Assembly (NCBI GenBank): GCA_944325415.1
Contig: CALUZW010000002.1
Location: forward strand, 62,001 to 126,000
Direction of reading: 5' to 3'
From: an uncultured Bacteroidales bacterium
Lineage (GTDB): Bacteria > Bacteroidota > Bacteroidia > Bacteroidales > UBA11471
Length of the DNA stretch: 64,000 nt
A program made the position numbers and the translations under genes. The notes under the pieces are model-generated. The model had not been told where the DNA came from and ran no database searches. It saw only the letters and a program-made list of their open reading frames with translations. Positions 1 through 8,949 of this stretch are shown here, in pieces (position 1 is the first letter of the stretch; each line of letters opens with the position of its first letter).

Positions 1-479
1 TCTTCATCGACCGAGACAACCCAATCGTCAATGGCCGGAACAAGCAACTCGCCTCCACCCTCGCGCTCCACGACAAAGAGCACATTAACGGTCGACATAT
101 CGACATCAACGATATGTCCCAACAGACCTTTCTCGGTATCGTATATCACAAAATGGAGGAAGAAATCGCCCGGAACCGACCTCTCGCCATCGGCATCGTT
201 TTCGATATAGGCCTTGGGATAGTATATGTCGCGGTTGACAAACTCCCGTGCGGCGTCTTCGGTGTCGACATCTTCGAGCTTTATCAGTGCGGCTGTATCG
301 CTACGGAAACGATACTCTTCGATAAAGAAGGGTACAAAAATCCCGTCGATTTCACACACGATGTAGGGCGATGAGCATCGGTCGAAGATGTCGTCGGTGA
401 ATGTAAATGCCAACTCACCCTGCACACCGTGGGGCTTGTTAAAGGTTCCTATCTTTATAAGTTCGTCGCGGCTTATCAT
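1..479 (-). CDS. rimM: Ribosome maturation factor RimM (partial, 3' end outside window)
   Basis: RimM binds ribosomal protein S19 and helps mature the 30S head and 16S rRNA processing. About 159 codons lie in the window, read from an ATG at 479 (MISRDELIKIG...). The N-terminal RimM barrel shows the family-typical start, KPHGVQGEL followed by the FTFTDD stretch. The PRC-barrel half begins near residue 100 and ends at the window edge in PAIDDWVVSVDEE, matching the conserved end of the family. Only the last few residues should be missing. It starts 7 bases after murA stops, so the two are almost certainly cotranscribed. Confidence 0.9.
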   Translation of the reverse strand, partial: MISRDELIKIGTFNKPHGVQGELAFTFTDDIFDRCSSPYIVCEIDGIFVPFFIEEYRFRSDTAALIKLEDVDTEDAAREFVNRDIYYPKAYIENDADGERSVPGDFFLHFVIYDTEKGLLGHIVDVDMSTVNVLFVVEREGGGELLVPAIDDWVVSVDE

Positions 480-486
480 CTTCTTC

Positions 487-1794
487 TCAGGACTGACGGG
501 TAATGGAGGCTCCTATGGCGTTCAACCGCTGGTCGATATGCTGATATCCGCGGTCGATCTGGTCGATGTTGTGTATGGTGCTGATGCCTTCGGCCGACAT
601 GGCGGCAATGAGCAGGGCAATTCCGGCACGTATGTCGGGCGACACCATGGAGGCGGCACGCAGAGGATAGGCCTTGGCCTGACCTATAACGGCAGCCCGG
701 TGGGGATCGCACAGAATAATCTGCGCTCCCATGTCGATGAGTTTGTCTACAAAGAAGAGGCGACTCTCAAACATCTTCTGGTGTATCAGCACGCTGCCCT
801 TGGCCTGTGTGGCTACCACGAGAAAGACACTGAGCAGGTCGGGGGTAAGTCCGGGCCAAGGCGCATCGGCAAAGGTCATGATGGAACCGTCGATGAAGGT
901 TTCGATTTCGTAACTATCTTGCTGGGGTATATACAAGTCGTCGCCCTCCTGCTCCACACGGATGCCAAGCCGACGGAAACTGTCGGGTATAATGCCGAGG
1001 TCTTTGACCGAAACGTTTTTGAGGCGTATGTCGGAACCGGTCATGGCAGCCATACCGATGAAAGAGCCTATCTCTATCATATCGGGCAAGATGGTGTGGC
1101 GACAGCCTCCGAGCGAGTCGACACCCTCTATTTCGAGAAGATTGGAACCGATACCGGAGATATGTGCCCCCATGGCATTGAGCATCTTGGAGAGCTGTTG
1201 CAGGTAGGGCTCGCAGGCGGCGTTGTAAATGGTGGTCTTTCCCTTGGCCAGGACAGCGGCCATGAGAATGTTGGCCGTTCCGGTTACCGATGCCTCGTCG
1301 AGCAACATATAGGTACCGGTCAGTTGCCGGGCCGATATTTCATAAATCTGTTTCTGGGGGACGTAGGAGAACTCTGCTCCCAGTTTTTGTATGCCGAGGA
1401 AGTGGGTGTCGAGCCTGCGACGGCCTATCTTGTCGCCACCGGGCTTGGCTATCACGGCTTTTCCGAAACGGGCTACCAGCGGACCGACAATCATTACCGA
1501 CCCGCGCAACGAAGCACTCTGTTTCAGGAACTGCGGAGTTTGAAGATAATCTAGGTCGATGTGCTCGGCCTTGAAACGGTATGCCCCCTCTCCTATCTTT
1601 GTCGTCTCCACGCCCAAATCGCGCAACAACTGTATGAGGTTATTGACATCGAGAATGTCGGGCAGGTTATAAACTTCTACGGGCTCAGGGGTGAGCAACG
1701 TAGCACACAATATCTGCAAAGCCTCGTTCTTAGCGCCTTGCGGTATCAACTCGCCGTGCATACGACGGCCGCCTTCTATAACGAATGATGCCAT
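487..1794 (-). CDS. murA: UDP-N-acetylglucosamine 1-carboxyvinyltransferase, Asp-type
   Basis: MurA transfers enolpyruvate from phosphoenolpyruvate to UDP-GlcNAc, the first committed step of peptidoglycan synthesis in the cytoplasm. The 435-residue length and the EPSP-synthase-like fold motifs fit: QGAKNEALQ near residue 19, the active-site loop KPGGDKIGRRRLDTH near 117-131, and PDMIEIGSFIG further on. In the loop the residue that is Cys115 in E. coli is Asp121 here (PGGD). Cys-to-Asp MurA enzymes are active but not alkylated by fosfomycin, so intrinsic resistance is the expected phenotype. It sits between DUF4290 (36 bases upstream) and rimM (7 bases downstream) in a same-strand run. Confidence 0.96.
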   Translation of the reverse strand: MASFVIEGGRRMHGELIPQGAKNEALQILCATLLTPEPVEVYNLPDILDVNNLIQLLRDLGVETTKIGEGAYRFKAEHIDLDYLQTPQFLKQSASLRGSVMIVGPLVARFGKAVIAKPGGDKIGRRRLDTHFLGIQKLGAEFSYVPQKQIYEISARQLTGTYMLLDEASVTGTANILMAAVLAKGKTTIYNAACEPYLQQLSKMLNAMGAHISGIGSNLLEIEGVDSLGGCRHTILPDMIEIGSFIGMAAMTGSDIRLKNVSVKDLGIIPDSFRRLGIRVEQEGDDLYIPQQDSYEIETFIDGSIMTFADAPWPGLTPDLLSVFLVVATQAKGSVLIHQKMFESRLFFVDKLIDMGAQIILCDPHRAAVIGQAKAYPLRAASMVSPDIRAGIALLIAAMSAEGISTIHNIDQIDRGYQHIDQRLNAIGASITRQS

Positions 1795-1830
1795 GAGAAT
1801 GAATTTTCGGTTAATATACGAAAAAAGCGG

Positions 1831-2445
1831 TTATCGTCCCGCTTTTCTTCCGTTATTTTTATTTTTTCGTGGCATATTTTCTTTCGGCACCTCTTTGAGG
1901 CGGAGCTGTTCGAGAGTGAGCGGGGTCTCGTTGCGTGTATATTCGAGAATATCTTTCAATATCTTTTCGTCGTCGACAGCCTCTTTGTTCCAAGCCGTAA
2001 GCGATTTCTTCATGTGGTTGGCTAGGTAGACAATCAGCTGCTCTTTTTCTTCGCCTTCGGGCATCTCCTGCCACTTCTGCAACATCAGTTCGAGAAGCTT
2101 TCCGTAATGGCGGTAACGCATGTGCGAATTGGCATAAGGCACATTCTCGGGCTTGTCGTGCAGATTTTCCTTGCGTATGACCTCGGTAGGATAGTCGATG
2201 TCAAGTTTGAAATCAGACATGATGGCCAGATGGTCCCACAATTTATGTTTGAAGTCGTCGATGTCGCGCAGATGAGGAAAAAGATTTCCCATAATATTTA
2301 CTATGGCATTGGCACAGCGGGTACGTTCGTCGCGATCTTCGAGACTCATGCAGTACTCTATCATGCGATGTACGTTGCGACCATATTCGGGAAGGACCAG
2401 TTTCTTCTTCTGGGTATTGTAGGCGAGCAAATCTTCTTGTTCCAT
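1831..2445 (-). CDS. DUF4290 domain-containing protein
   Basis: A 204-residue cytoplasmic protein of unknown function, recognised as the Bacteroidetes family DUF4290 from its start (NTQKKKLVLPEYGRNVHRM) and acidic helical body. It has no signal peptide or membrane segment. The last 20 residues are very basic and Lys/Arg/Asn rich (PRKNKNNGRKAGR), which suggests an RNA- or ribosome-contacting tail; this is inference. It lies between tsaB (9 bases upstream) and murA. Placement among tRNA modification, cell wall and ribosome maturation genes is consistent with a housekeeping role, but does not define one. Confidence 0.88.
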   Translation of the reverse strand: MEQEDLLAYNTQKKKLVLPEYGRNVHRMIEYCMSLEDRDERTRCANAIVNIMGNLFPHLRDIDDFKHKLWDHLAIMSDFKLDIDYPTEVIRKENLHDKPENVPYANSHMRYRHYGKLLELMLQKWQEMPEGEEKEQLIVYLANHMKKSLTAWNKEAVDDEKILKDILEYTRNETPLTLEQLRLKEVPKENMPRKNKNNGRKAGR

Positions 2446-2454
2446 AGGGAGATT

Positions 2455-3156
2455 TTATTCGTTGGAAAGGACTTTATTTTTGGGTTTGGTGGCGACGAAC
2501 TCTTTGAGATAGAAGGGTTCGAAGTAGGCCACGTTTTCAAACTGCGAACGGCGGAACGCCATCTCCGACAGGGCCAGCATGTCGGCAGCCAACGGGTAAA
2601 TGTCGGCTATGAAATGGGCTTGGGGCGAGGTTATCACCTCACGGCATTTCTCGGCGCCGTTACCGAAAAACAGGACGGGACGCTCGGACAGAATGTCGGC
2701 ATAGGAACCGGCATCAATAATCTCGGCCGAAATCGGCTTGACGGGGTTCAGGGCCCGGTCGTACACCGCCGAGTAGACCTCCATGCGACGGGCATCAATC
2801 ATGGGACACAGCAAAGCGTTCTCGTCGATATTTTTCTTGAACATGACGGCACACGCCATCACGGCCAGCGTATCGACAGCAATAAGAGGCACATCGAGCC
2901 CGAAACAGAGGCCTTTGGCTTCGGAAACGCCTATGCGCAACCCGGTATAAGAACCGGGACCGCGGCTCACGGCCACAGCGTCAAGGGCTAAATGCCGGCT
3001 CTTTGCTGCCGACAAGGCCTCCTGCACATACCCGCCCAACGACGAGGCATGCGACATGCTTTTATAATTTTCCCGATTAAAGATCACCTCTCCGTCGCAG
3101 GTCAGAGCAACAGAACAGACATCGGTCGATGTTTCTATGTTAAGTATTACTGGCAT
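2455..3156 (-). CDS. tsaB: tRNA threonylcarbamoyladenosine biosynthesis protein TsaB
   Basis: TsaB is the ASKHA-fold partner of TsaD in making N6-threonylcarbamoyladenosine at position 37 of ANN-decoding tRNAs. The protein opens MPVILNIETSTDVCSVAL, the N-terminal family signature, and carries SRGPGSYTGLRIG near residue 65. I chose the ATG at 3156 (233 residues), because the 20 residues in front of it in the longer frame (MPFRISEKL...) do not resemble the family. TsaB lacks the metal ligands of TsaD, and none are seen here. It follows ogt by 61 bases and precedes DUF4290 by 9. Confidence 0.92.
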   Translation of the reverse strand: MPVILNIETSTDVCSVALTCDGEVIFNRENYKSMSHASSLGGYVQEALSAAKSRHLALDAVAVSRGPGSYTGLRIGVSEAKGLCFGLDVPLIAVDTLAVMACAVMFKKNIDENALLCPMIDARRMEVYSAVYDRALNPVKPISAEIIDAGSYADILSERPVLFFGNGAEKCREVITSPQAHFIADIYPLAADMLALSEMAFRRSQFENVAYFEPFYLKEFVATKPKNKVLSNE

Positions 3157-3217
3157 AATTCTTTTTTCGCTTTTCTCCACAAAAGTAGCCAATTTTTCCG
3201 ATATGCGAAACGGCATC

Positions 3218-3760
3218 TTATAAAACGTTCCGAAATGCTCCGAAGTTTTCGCCCTGCTCCCACTTCAAGAGGAATCTTTTGGCATCGAGCCCACCGGCAT
3301 ACCCGGTAAGTGAATGGTCGGAGCCAACAATACGATGACAGGGAACGATGATGGATAGAGCATTGGCCCCGTTGGCATTGGCCACAGCGCGCACAGCCGA
3401 GGGAGCGCCGATTGCGACGGCAAGTTCTCTATAAGAGGCTGTCTGCCCATAGGGTATGTCGAGCAGAGCCCGCCACACTGATTTCTGGAAATCGGTACCT
3501 ATAAATTGCAGCGGAAGGTCAAACCGGGTGCGTCGCCGGGTAAAATAGTCGTCGAGCTGGCGGGCAGCCTCATCGGTTATCTCGGTGGTACCCGTCCGAC
3601 TCTCCACGCCATAGAAAGCACGAAGTCGGGCCATAACCCGGCCGGGGTGGCGCTCCTGCTCCCAGTTGCACAGGCACAGCTTGCCGCGACAGGCACCCAG
3701 TAACAAACTACCGCAGGGAGCCTGATAGGGCTGTATCCATATCTCGTCTCTTATCGCCAT
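3218..3760 (-). CDS. ogt: Methylated-DNA--[protein]-cysteine S-methyltransferase
   Basis: A suicide repair protein that takes the methyl group from O6-methylguanine or O4-methylthymine onto its own cysteine. The 180-residue frame from the ATG at 3760 has the acceptor motif IVPCHRIVG with Cys141, and the DNA-binding helix-turn-helix FQKSVWRALLDIPYGQTASYREL at about residues 91-113. An extension to a TTG at 3799 is possible but would overlap the maturase gene; the ATG is preceded by CAGG at a suitable distance and is preferred. No Ada-type N-terminal domain is present, so this is the constitutive Ogt form rather than Ada. Confidence 0.93.
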   Translation of the reverse strand: MAIRDEIWIQPYQAPCGSLLLGACRGKLCLCNWEQERHPGRVMARLRAFYGVESRTGTTEITDEAARQLDDYFTRRRTRFDLPLQFIGTDFQKSVWRALLDIPYGQTASYRELAVAIGAPSAVRAVANANGANALSIIVPCHRIVGSDHSLTGYAGGLDAKRFLLKWEQGENFGAFRNVL

Positions 3761-3776
3761 CTTTACCTGAGATATT

Positions 3777-5036
3777 TTAAATATCCTTGTTTTCTCCAAC
3801 AGTTGCCGACCGGCGCCGTATCTCTCCTACGACCTGCATCACACCGGCGGGAGCCCTGCCGGCTCGCAACTCATCGCGCATATAATCCATATAAGGAGCT
3901 ACGTGGTCGAAATAGCGGTAATAACCCGAACAGAGATAGTTCAGCCCGCTCTCGCCCGAAGGTGAAGAGAGGAACCGGTTTTTAGGGCACTCTCCATGAC
4001 AGGCAAAAAGATATTTGCAGGCCCGGCAAGACGACGGCAGAGTCGCGACCTTACTACGTCCGAACTGCTGCTGACGTTCGCCATAAAGCATTTCTACCAA
4101 GGTATTGGTTCGGATGTTTCCCAATTTATACGCCGGGAAAACGAAATGGTCGCAGGCATAAACATCGCCGTTCCACTCCATGACAGCGGCATGACCACAC
4201 GAGGGCGACAAGGTGCATACACCGGGCATCTCACCCACCCAGTTGGCCAACGTAGCATCGAAAATCTGCACATAGCGGGAGCCGACATCGGTGGCTACCC
4301 ACTCGTCGAAAACAGCACACAGGAAATCGCCCCACTGGCGAGGGGTTACCGAGAACGGGGCCAAATCATCCGGTGTCCCCTCTCCCACATGTGCCAGCCA
4401 GCGGCCATCGGGCGAATGTTTAAAACGTTCGACAACGGGAGTGAATTGAATATAACGGCAATCTATCTGTCTGAAAAAATCGTAAAACTCCCGGGGATAA
4501 TCGGCGTTATAGCGATTGACTACCGCCATGGCATTCCATTCCACATCATACCTGTTGAGGTAGTCGATACCGCGCATTACCCGTTCGTAGGTGGGGCTGT
4601 TCTTCTTATCGCGCCGATATGCATCGTGAAATATCCGGGGGCCGTCGATAGAGAGACCTACCAGCCAACCATTCTCTTTAAAAAAACGGCACCACTCCTC
4701 ATTCAACAGTGTGCCGTTTGTCTGAATACAATTATCAATCCATCGGCCACGGGCATACTTTCGCTGCAAATCCACCGCCTTGCGATAGAACGAGAGCGGT
4801 CGCAGCAGAGGTTCGCCGCCATGCCAGGTAAAGAGAATCTCCCGCATGGTCTGTGAACCGATATACTCGCTGACAAAATGTTCGAGCAATTCGTCGGAGA
4901 GTTGCTGCCCGGCCTCGTCGCCATAGAGAAATGTCTTTTCGTTATAATAGCAGTATGTACACGCCAGGTTACATCGTGCCCCTGTCGGTTTGAGCATGAC
5001 ATAGAGCGGTCGGGCAAAAGGAGTACATGTAGCCAT
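3777..5036 (-). CDS. Anaerobic sulfatase-maturating enzyme (radical SAM, SPASM)
   Basis: anSME uses S-adenosylmethionine and iron-sulfur clusters to oxidise the active-site Ser or Cys of sulfatases to C-alpha-formylglycine without oxygen. From the ATG at 5036 (419 residues; the longer frame's extra 27 residues are low-complexity and unlike the family) the radical SAM triad is Cys22, Cys26 and Cys29 in CNLACTYCYY. The auxiliary-cluster cysteines of the SPASM region are visible near the C-terminus (CTLSPSCGHAAVMEW, CRACKYLFACHGECP). It starts 7 bases after the sulfatase stop, and that sulfatase has the Ser-type motif that only anSME can mature, so enzyme and substrate are encoded together. Confidence 0.95.
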   Translation of the reverse strand: MATCTPFARPLYVMLKPTGARCNLACTYCYYNEKTFLYGDEAGQQLSDELLEHFVSEYIGSQTMREILFTWHGGEPLLRPLSFYRKAVDLQRKYARGRWIDNCIQTNGTLLNEEWCRFFKENGWLVGLSIDGPRIFHDAYRRDKKNSPTYERVMRGIDYLNRYDVEWNAMAVVNRYNADYPREFYDFFRQIDCRYIQFTPVVERFKHSPDGRWLAHVGEGTPDDLAPFSVTPRQWGDFLCAVFDEWVATDVGSRYVQIFDATLANWVGEMPGVCTLSPSCGHAAVMEWNGDVYACDHFVFPAYKLGNIRTNTLVEMLYGERQQQFGRSKVATLPSSCRACKYLFACHGECPKNRFLSSPSGESGLNYLCSGYYRYFDHVAPYMDYMRDELRAGRAPAGVMQVVGEIRRRSATVGENKDI

Positions 5037-5043
5037 CTTTGCA

Positions 5044-6456
5044 CTATTTGTTCGGCTGTTCGCCCGGCAAGGGCCAGTAAGGCGACGGGGTACGTGCCTG
5101 CTGCATCTGACGCTCAAACTCGGCGACTATCTCGGGGTATTTCCCGGCCAAATCGGTCGACTCGGTTATATCTTCTTTCAAGTTATAGAGTTCGAGCGGA
5201 GCATTCTTTTTCACACTTACCACCTTCCAGTCGCCACGGCGGGCGGCCCGTTGCTTGCCGGGGAACTCCCAGTACAACAGCCGGTCATCGGTATCCAGCG
5301 TATCGCCTTGCATCAACGGCCACAAGTCGATGCCATCACGCCGTGCAGGCAGATATTCCGTGGCACCGGCCACAGCGGCCAGTGTAGGCATCACGTCGGG
5401 GAAATAGATGATGTTGTCGAGCTGCCTTACCGGCACATGACCCGGCCAGTTGACAATAAAGGGCACACGGATACCGCCCTCATAAAGCATACCTTTCATA
5501 CCGCGCAACACCCCGTTACATTCCAGTGTCTGTATGGGAGCCTGCTTGGCGGCGCCGTTGTCAGAGGCAAATACAATAAGGGTATTTTCGCGCAAACCCA
5601 GAGAATCGAGCTCGTCAAGCAGACGGCCGATGGCCTTATCCATGTGGGTAACCAGAGAGGCATACCGCTTGGTATTCATCTCCCACGTTTCGTCGTCGTA
5701 CCAATGGGTATCGTCGATGTTATAGGGTTCGTGCGGCGCATCATAGGCCAGATAAAGGAAAAACGGATTCTCGCGGTTGCGACGAATGAAGCGGATGGCA
5801 TCGTCGGTCGAAATATCGGTATTGTGCTTGACATGACGGCCATCGGCATTCTCTTCGATATTTCCCAACCGATAATTGTCGAAACGCCAATATGGGTAAT
5901 AATAGGGATCGTTGGAATATGGGGTACTGATGAGCCAGCCGTAAAACTCATCGAATCCGCGATTTAAAGGTGTTGCTTCGGGATTGAAACCATCGAGATG
6001 CCATTTGTTGACAAGACAAGTGCGGTACCCGCCGGCTCCCAAAACCGTAGCAATAGTGGTATCGCTGGGCAACAGGTGCATACGACGAATGGTTTGTTCG
6101 CCCTTCTTTCCTTCAATGCCACCGGCTTGGGCAAAATTGTCGCGAATGGTGGTATGGCCCGTATTACGTCCGGTCATCAGAGCGCAGCGTGAAGGCGAAC
6201 TTACCGCCGACCCTGCATAGCACTGTGTAAACCGGGTTCCGGTCGCTGCCAGACGATCTATGTTGGGGGTCTCAATATTTGAGTTGCCATAACAACTCAA
6301 ATCGCCGTACCCCATATCATCGGCCAAAATAAAAATGATATTGGGTTTTGCGTTCTTATCTTCATTGCCCGCCGAAGGCTGAGCCTCGGCCTCACCGTGC
6401 GGCACGGCTATGAGTCCGGCGGCACATATACTTTTCCATATCTTATCGCTGCGCAT
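5044..6456 (-). CDS. Exported sulfatase (S1 family, Ser-type)
   Basis: A type I sulfatase that hydrolyses sulfate esters, probably of host or dietary glycans, in the periplasm or on the surface. From the ATG at 6456 it is 470 residues, with a short N-terminal export segment (MRSDKIWKSICAAGLIAV). The metal-binding start PNIIFILADDMGYGDL is at about residues 38-53. The activation motif is S86-S-P-S-R90, so formylglycine would form from serine. Other landmarks are GYRTCLVNKWHLDG, APHEPY and FASDNGA. The longer frame to 6543 adds 29 residues before the export segment and is not preferred. It heads the minus-strand run; I could not assign the sulfated substrate. Confidence 0.93.
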   Translation of the reverse strand: MRSDKIWKSICAAGLIAVPHGEAEAQPSAGNEDKNAKPNIIFILADDMGYGDLSCYGNSNIETPNIDRLAATGTRFTQCYAGSAVSSPSRCALMTGRNTGHTTIRDNFAQAGGIEGKKGEQTIRRMHLLPSDTTIATVLGAGGYRTCLVNKWHLDGFNPEATPLNRGFDEFYGWLISTPYSNDPYYYPYWRFDNYRLGNIEENADGRHVKHNTDISTDDAIRFIRRNRENPFFLYLAYDAPHEPYNIDDTHWYDDETWEMNTKRYASLVTHMDKAIGRLLDELDSLGLRENTLIVFASDNGAAKQAPIQTLECNGVLRGMKGMLYEGGIRVPFIVNWPGHVPVRQLDNIIYFPDVMPTLAAVAGATEYLPARRDGIDLWPLMQGDTLDTDDRLLYWEFPGKQRAARRGDWKVVSVKKNAPLELYNLKEDITESTDLAGKYPEIVAEFERQMQQARTPSPYWPLPGEQPNK

Positions 6457-6648
6457 AATCACGATTTTCGGTAAAGGTATGGCATTTTCTTTTTGAAAAA
6501 ATATTTTCACATTGAATTTAACAATATTTGAACGGGGAAACAAACATTCTTCTGTCCCCCAAAATTTTTTACAAGATGAGACCGTTTTTTAGCTGTTTTT
6601 TCTGATTCTTTTTTGTAATATTGCATCGTCTAAATATATACCTGAACC

Positions 6649-7845
6649 ATGCTCACGCTTGACAAAATTTACCACGCCTCTTTTGTACTGAAAGAGGTGT
6701 TACGGCGTACCGACCTGATTGCAGCTCCGCAAATCGTTCCCGGAACACACATATATTTAAAACCTGAAAACCTGCAACTTACCGGCTCATTCAAGGTAAG
6801 AGGTGCCTATTACAAGATTTCGCAACTCTCCGACGAAGAGAAAGCCAAAGGCGTCATTGCCTGCTCGGCCGGCAACCATGCGCAGGGTGTTGCCCTTGGT
6901 GCCACCAAGAACGGTATCAAATCGCTGATATGCCTTCCCGCAGGCGCTCCCATCTCCAAAGTCGAAGCCACCAAGAAATATGGTGCCGAGGTATGTCTCG
7001 TCGACGGAGTCTACGACGACGCCTATCAAAAGGCATTGCAACTGAAAGAGGAAAAGGGCTACACGTTTGTACACCCGTTTGACGATGAAAATGTCATTGC
7101 CGGACAAGGCACCATCGGTATCGAACTGCTCGACCAGCTACCCGATGTCGAGGCCGTCATTGTCCCCGTGGGTGGAGGCGGACTCATCTCGGGAGTGGCC
7201 TACGCCATCAAAAGCCTGCGTCCGAATGTCAAGATATACGGTGTGCAGGCCAGCGGCGCACCGAGCATGGCCGTCTCGCTCAGCCACAAACACATCGAAC
7301 GGTTACCCAACGTAAAGACCATCGCCGACGGTATCGCCGTGAAAGAACCCGGCACCCACACTTTCGACATTTGCAGCCACTATGTCGACGACATCGTAAC
7401 AGTTTCGGACGACGAAATTTCTACCGCCATACTCTCGCTCATTGAGCAGCAGAAACTGGTAGCCGAAGGGGCAGGTGCCGTATCGGTAGCTGCCGCCATG
7501 TTCGGCAAGTTGCCCATCGAAGGGAAAAAGACCGTCTGTCTGGTATCGGGCGGCAACATCGACGTAACCATTTTATCGCGCGTCATCAACCGGGGGCTGC
7601 TGAAATCGGGACGCTCCTATGTTCTTACCGTCGAACTGATGGACCGCCCCGGCCAACTGGTCGGCGTCACCAGCATCATCGCCCGCATGGGAGCCAACGT
7701 CATATCGGTACACCACGACCGGGCCGGAAAAGCCACCGACATCAACGCCTGCTATTTGCAAGTTGTCATCGAGACCCGTAATCAAGAGCATATCGAGAAA
7801 ATAAAAGAAGAACTCAACCGGTCGGGCTACCACGTTATCGACTGA
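6649..7845 (+). CDS. ilvA: Threonine ammonia-lyase (threonine dehydratase) with ACT domain
   Basis: A PLP enzyme converting threonine to 2-oxobutanoate and ammonia, the entry to isoleucine synthesis or threonine catabolism. Lys49 in TGSFKVRGAY is the Schiff-base lysine. The phosphate loop PVGGGGLISG lies near 171 and VSGGNID near 303. Residues about 325-398 (YVLTVELMDRPGQLVGV...) form a single ACT regulatory domain. The 398-residue, single-ACT layout is the compact form common in this phylum, shorter than E. coli IlvA, so feedback control may differ. It is divergent from the sulfatase operon across a 190-base AT-rich gap and is followed by a strong hairpin, so it is probably monocistronic. 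Confidence 0.95.
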   Translation: MLTLDKIYHASFVLKEVLRRTDLIAAPQIVPGTHIYLKPENLQLTGSFKVRGAYYKISQLSDEEKAKGVIACSAGNHAQGVALGATKNGIKSLICLPAGAPISKVEATKKYGAEVCLVDGVYDDAYQKALQLKEEKGYTFVHPFDDENVIAGQGTIGIELLDQLPDVEAVIVPVGGGGLISGVAYAIKSLRPNVKIYGVQASGAPSMAVSLSHKHIERLPNVKTIADGIAVKEPGTHTFDICSHYVDDIVTVSDDEISTAILSLIEQQKLVAEGAGAVSVAAAMFGKLPIEGKKTVCLVSGGNIDVTILSRVINRGLLKSGRSYVLTVELMDRPGQLVGVTSIIARMGANVISVHHDRAGKATDINACYLQVVIETRNQEHIEKIKEELNRSGYHVID

Positions 7846-7931
7846 AATGAATACGGAATAAACCTTTCTCCTAATCAAGAATGGTTTGTAACCCGACACT
7901 CTTTCTGTAAATCCACACCGGTTCCTGTCAT

Positions 7932-7970
7932 AAGGGGCTGCGGAGAATAAGACATTCTCCGCAGCCCCTT
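7932..7970. terminator. Perfect 17-bp hairpin after ilvA
   Basis: A 17-bp perfect inverted repeat (arms 7932-7948 and 7954-7970) around a 5-base loop. No long T-run follows. It is placed to end ilvA transcription before the yicC promoter. Confidence 0.75.
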
Positions 7971-8018
7971 TCCTCAAAAGAAATTCAGAAGATATAGGCG
8001 GAGTTTTCTTTTAGCCGC

Positions 8019-8049
8019 TTGTATATCCGCAGGATAAAAATTAATTTTG
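8019..8049 (+). promoter_or_regulatory. Bacteroides-type promoter for yicC operon
   Basis: TTG at 8019-8021 and TAATTTTG at 8042-8049 match the -33 and -7 boxes with 20 bases between them. The yicC start codon follows 19 bases after the -7 box. Confidence 0.7.
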
Positions 8050-8068
8050 CAAAAATAATCACACAGCT

Positions 8069-8944
8069 ATGATATATTCCATGACCGGTTTCGGCAAAGC
8101 TATTGTCGAACTTCCCCAACGAAAAATCACCGTCGAGATTAAATCGCTCAACAGCAAGCAACTCGACCTGTCGATGCGTGTACCTCAAATATACAAAGCC
8201 TTGGAGATGGACATCCGCAGCGAAATAGCACAACGCCTCGAACGCGGAAAGCTCGATTTCTCGATACAAATCGAAAACAAAGCCTCGGGCGATAGCTCTG
8301 CTCAAATCAACACCGACATCATCAAAAAATATTACGAACAACTGAAAGCGGCAACCACCGCTTTGCAGATACCCGAACCGACCGACTGGCTGCCCACCCT
8401 GCTGAGACTTCCCGACACCCTGAAAAGCGAAACCGCCGAAGCCTCTGACGATGAAAACGAAGCTGTAAAACGGGCCGTGAACGAGGCTATCGACCACCTC
8501 ATCGAATTCAGAGCCCAGGAAGGTCTCATGCTCCAAAAACTCTTCACCGAAAAAATCGGCAACATCGCCCGTCTCCTTACCGAAGTCGAGCCCTACGAAA
8601 AAGAGCGAACCGAAAAAATCAAAGCCCGCATCGTCGACGCACTCAATAAAATCGAGAACTTCGATTACGACAAGAACCGCATGGAGCAGGAGATGATATT
8701 CTATATCGAAAAACTCGACATCAACGAAGAGAAAAACCGCCTCGACAACCATTTGAAATACTTCATCGAGACCATGGACGGTCACTACGGCCAAGGCAAG
8801 AAACTGGGATTCATCAGCCAGGAAATAGGTCGTGAAGTCAACACCATGGGCTCAAAGGCCAACCACGCCGAGCTGCAAAAAATCGTGGTACGCATGAAAG
8901 ACGAGCTGGAACAAATCAAGGAACAAATCCTCAACGTAATGTAA
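8069..8944 (+). CDS. yicC: YicC family endoribonuclease-like protein
   Basis: YicC-family proteins are hexameric RNA-cleaving proteins implicated in stress-phase RNA decay. The 291-residue length is typical. The N-terminal signature MIYSMTGFGKA and EIKSLNSKQLDL are at residues 1-35; the C-terminal DUF1732 half has the LDNHLKYF and GKKLGFISQEIGREVNTMGSKA stretches near 225-270. It is followed after 5 bases by gmk, a neighbour pairing that recurs widely in bacteria. No export signal or membrane segment is present. Confidence 0.93.
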   Translation: MIYSMTGFGKAIVELPQRKITVEIKSLNSKQLDLSMRVPQIYKALEMDIRSEIAQRLERGKLDFSIQIENKASGDSSAQINTDIIKKYYEQLKAATTALQIPEPTDWLPTLLRLPDTLKSETAEASDDENEAVKRAVNEAIDHLIEFRAQEGLMLQKLFTEKIGNIARLLTEVEPYEKERTEKIKARIVDALNKIENFDYDKNRMEQEMIFYIEKLDINEEKNRLDNHLKYFIETMDGHYGQGKKLGFISQEIGREVNTMGSKANHAELQKIVVRMKDELEQIKEQILNVM

Positions 8945-8949
8945 GAGCC

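Noticed and set aside
388..1554. Plus-strand 388-residue open frame across murA
   Set aside because: It lies antisense to a clear MurA with all family motifs; open because Bacteroidales coding sequence rarely has stop complements in that frame. No family resemblance.
3760..3799. TTG start adding 13 residues to Ogt
   Set aside because: It would overlap the maturase stop; the ATG at 3760 has better upstream sequence and gives a typical family length.
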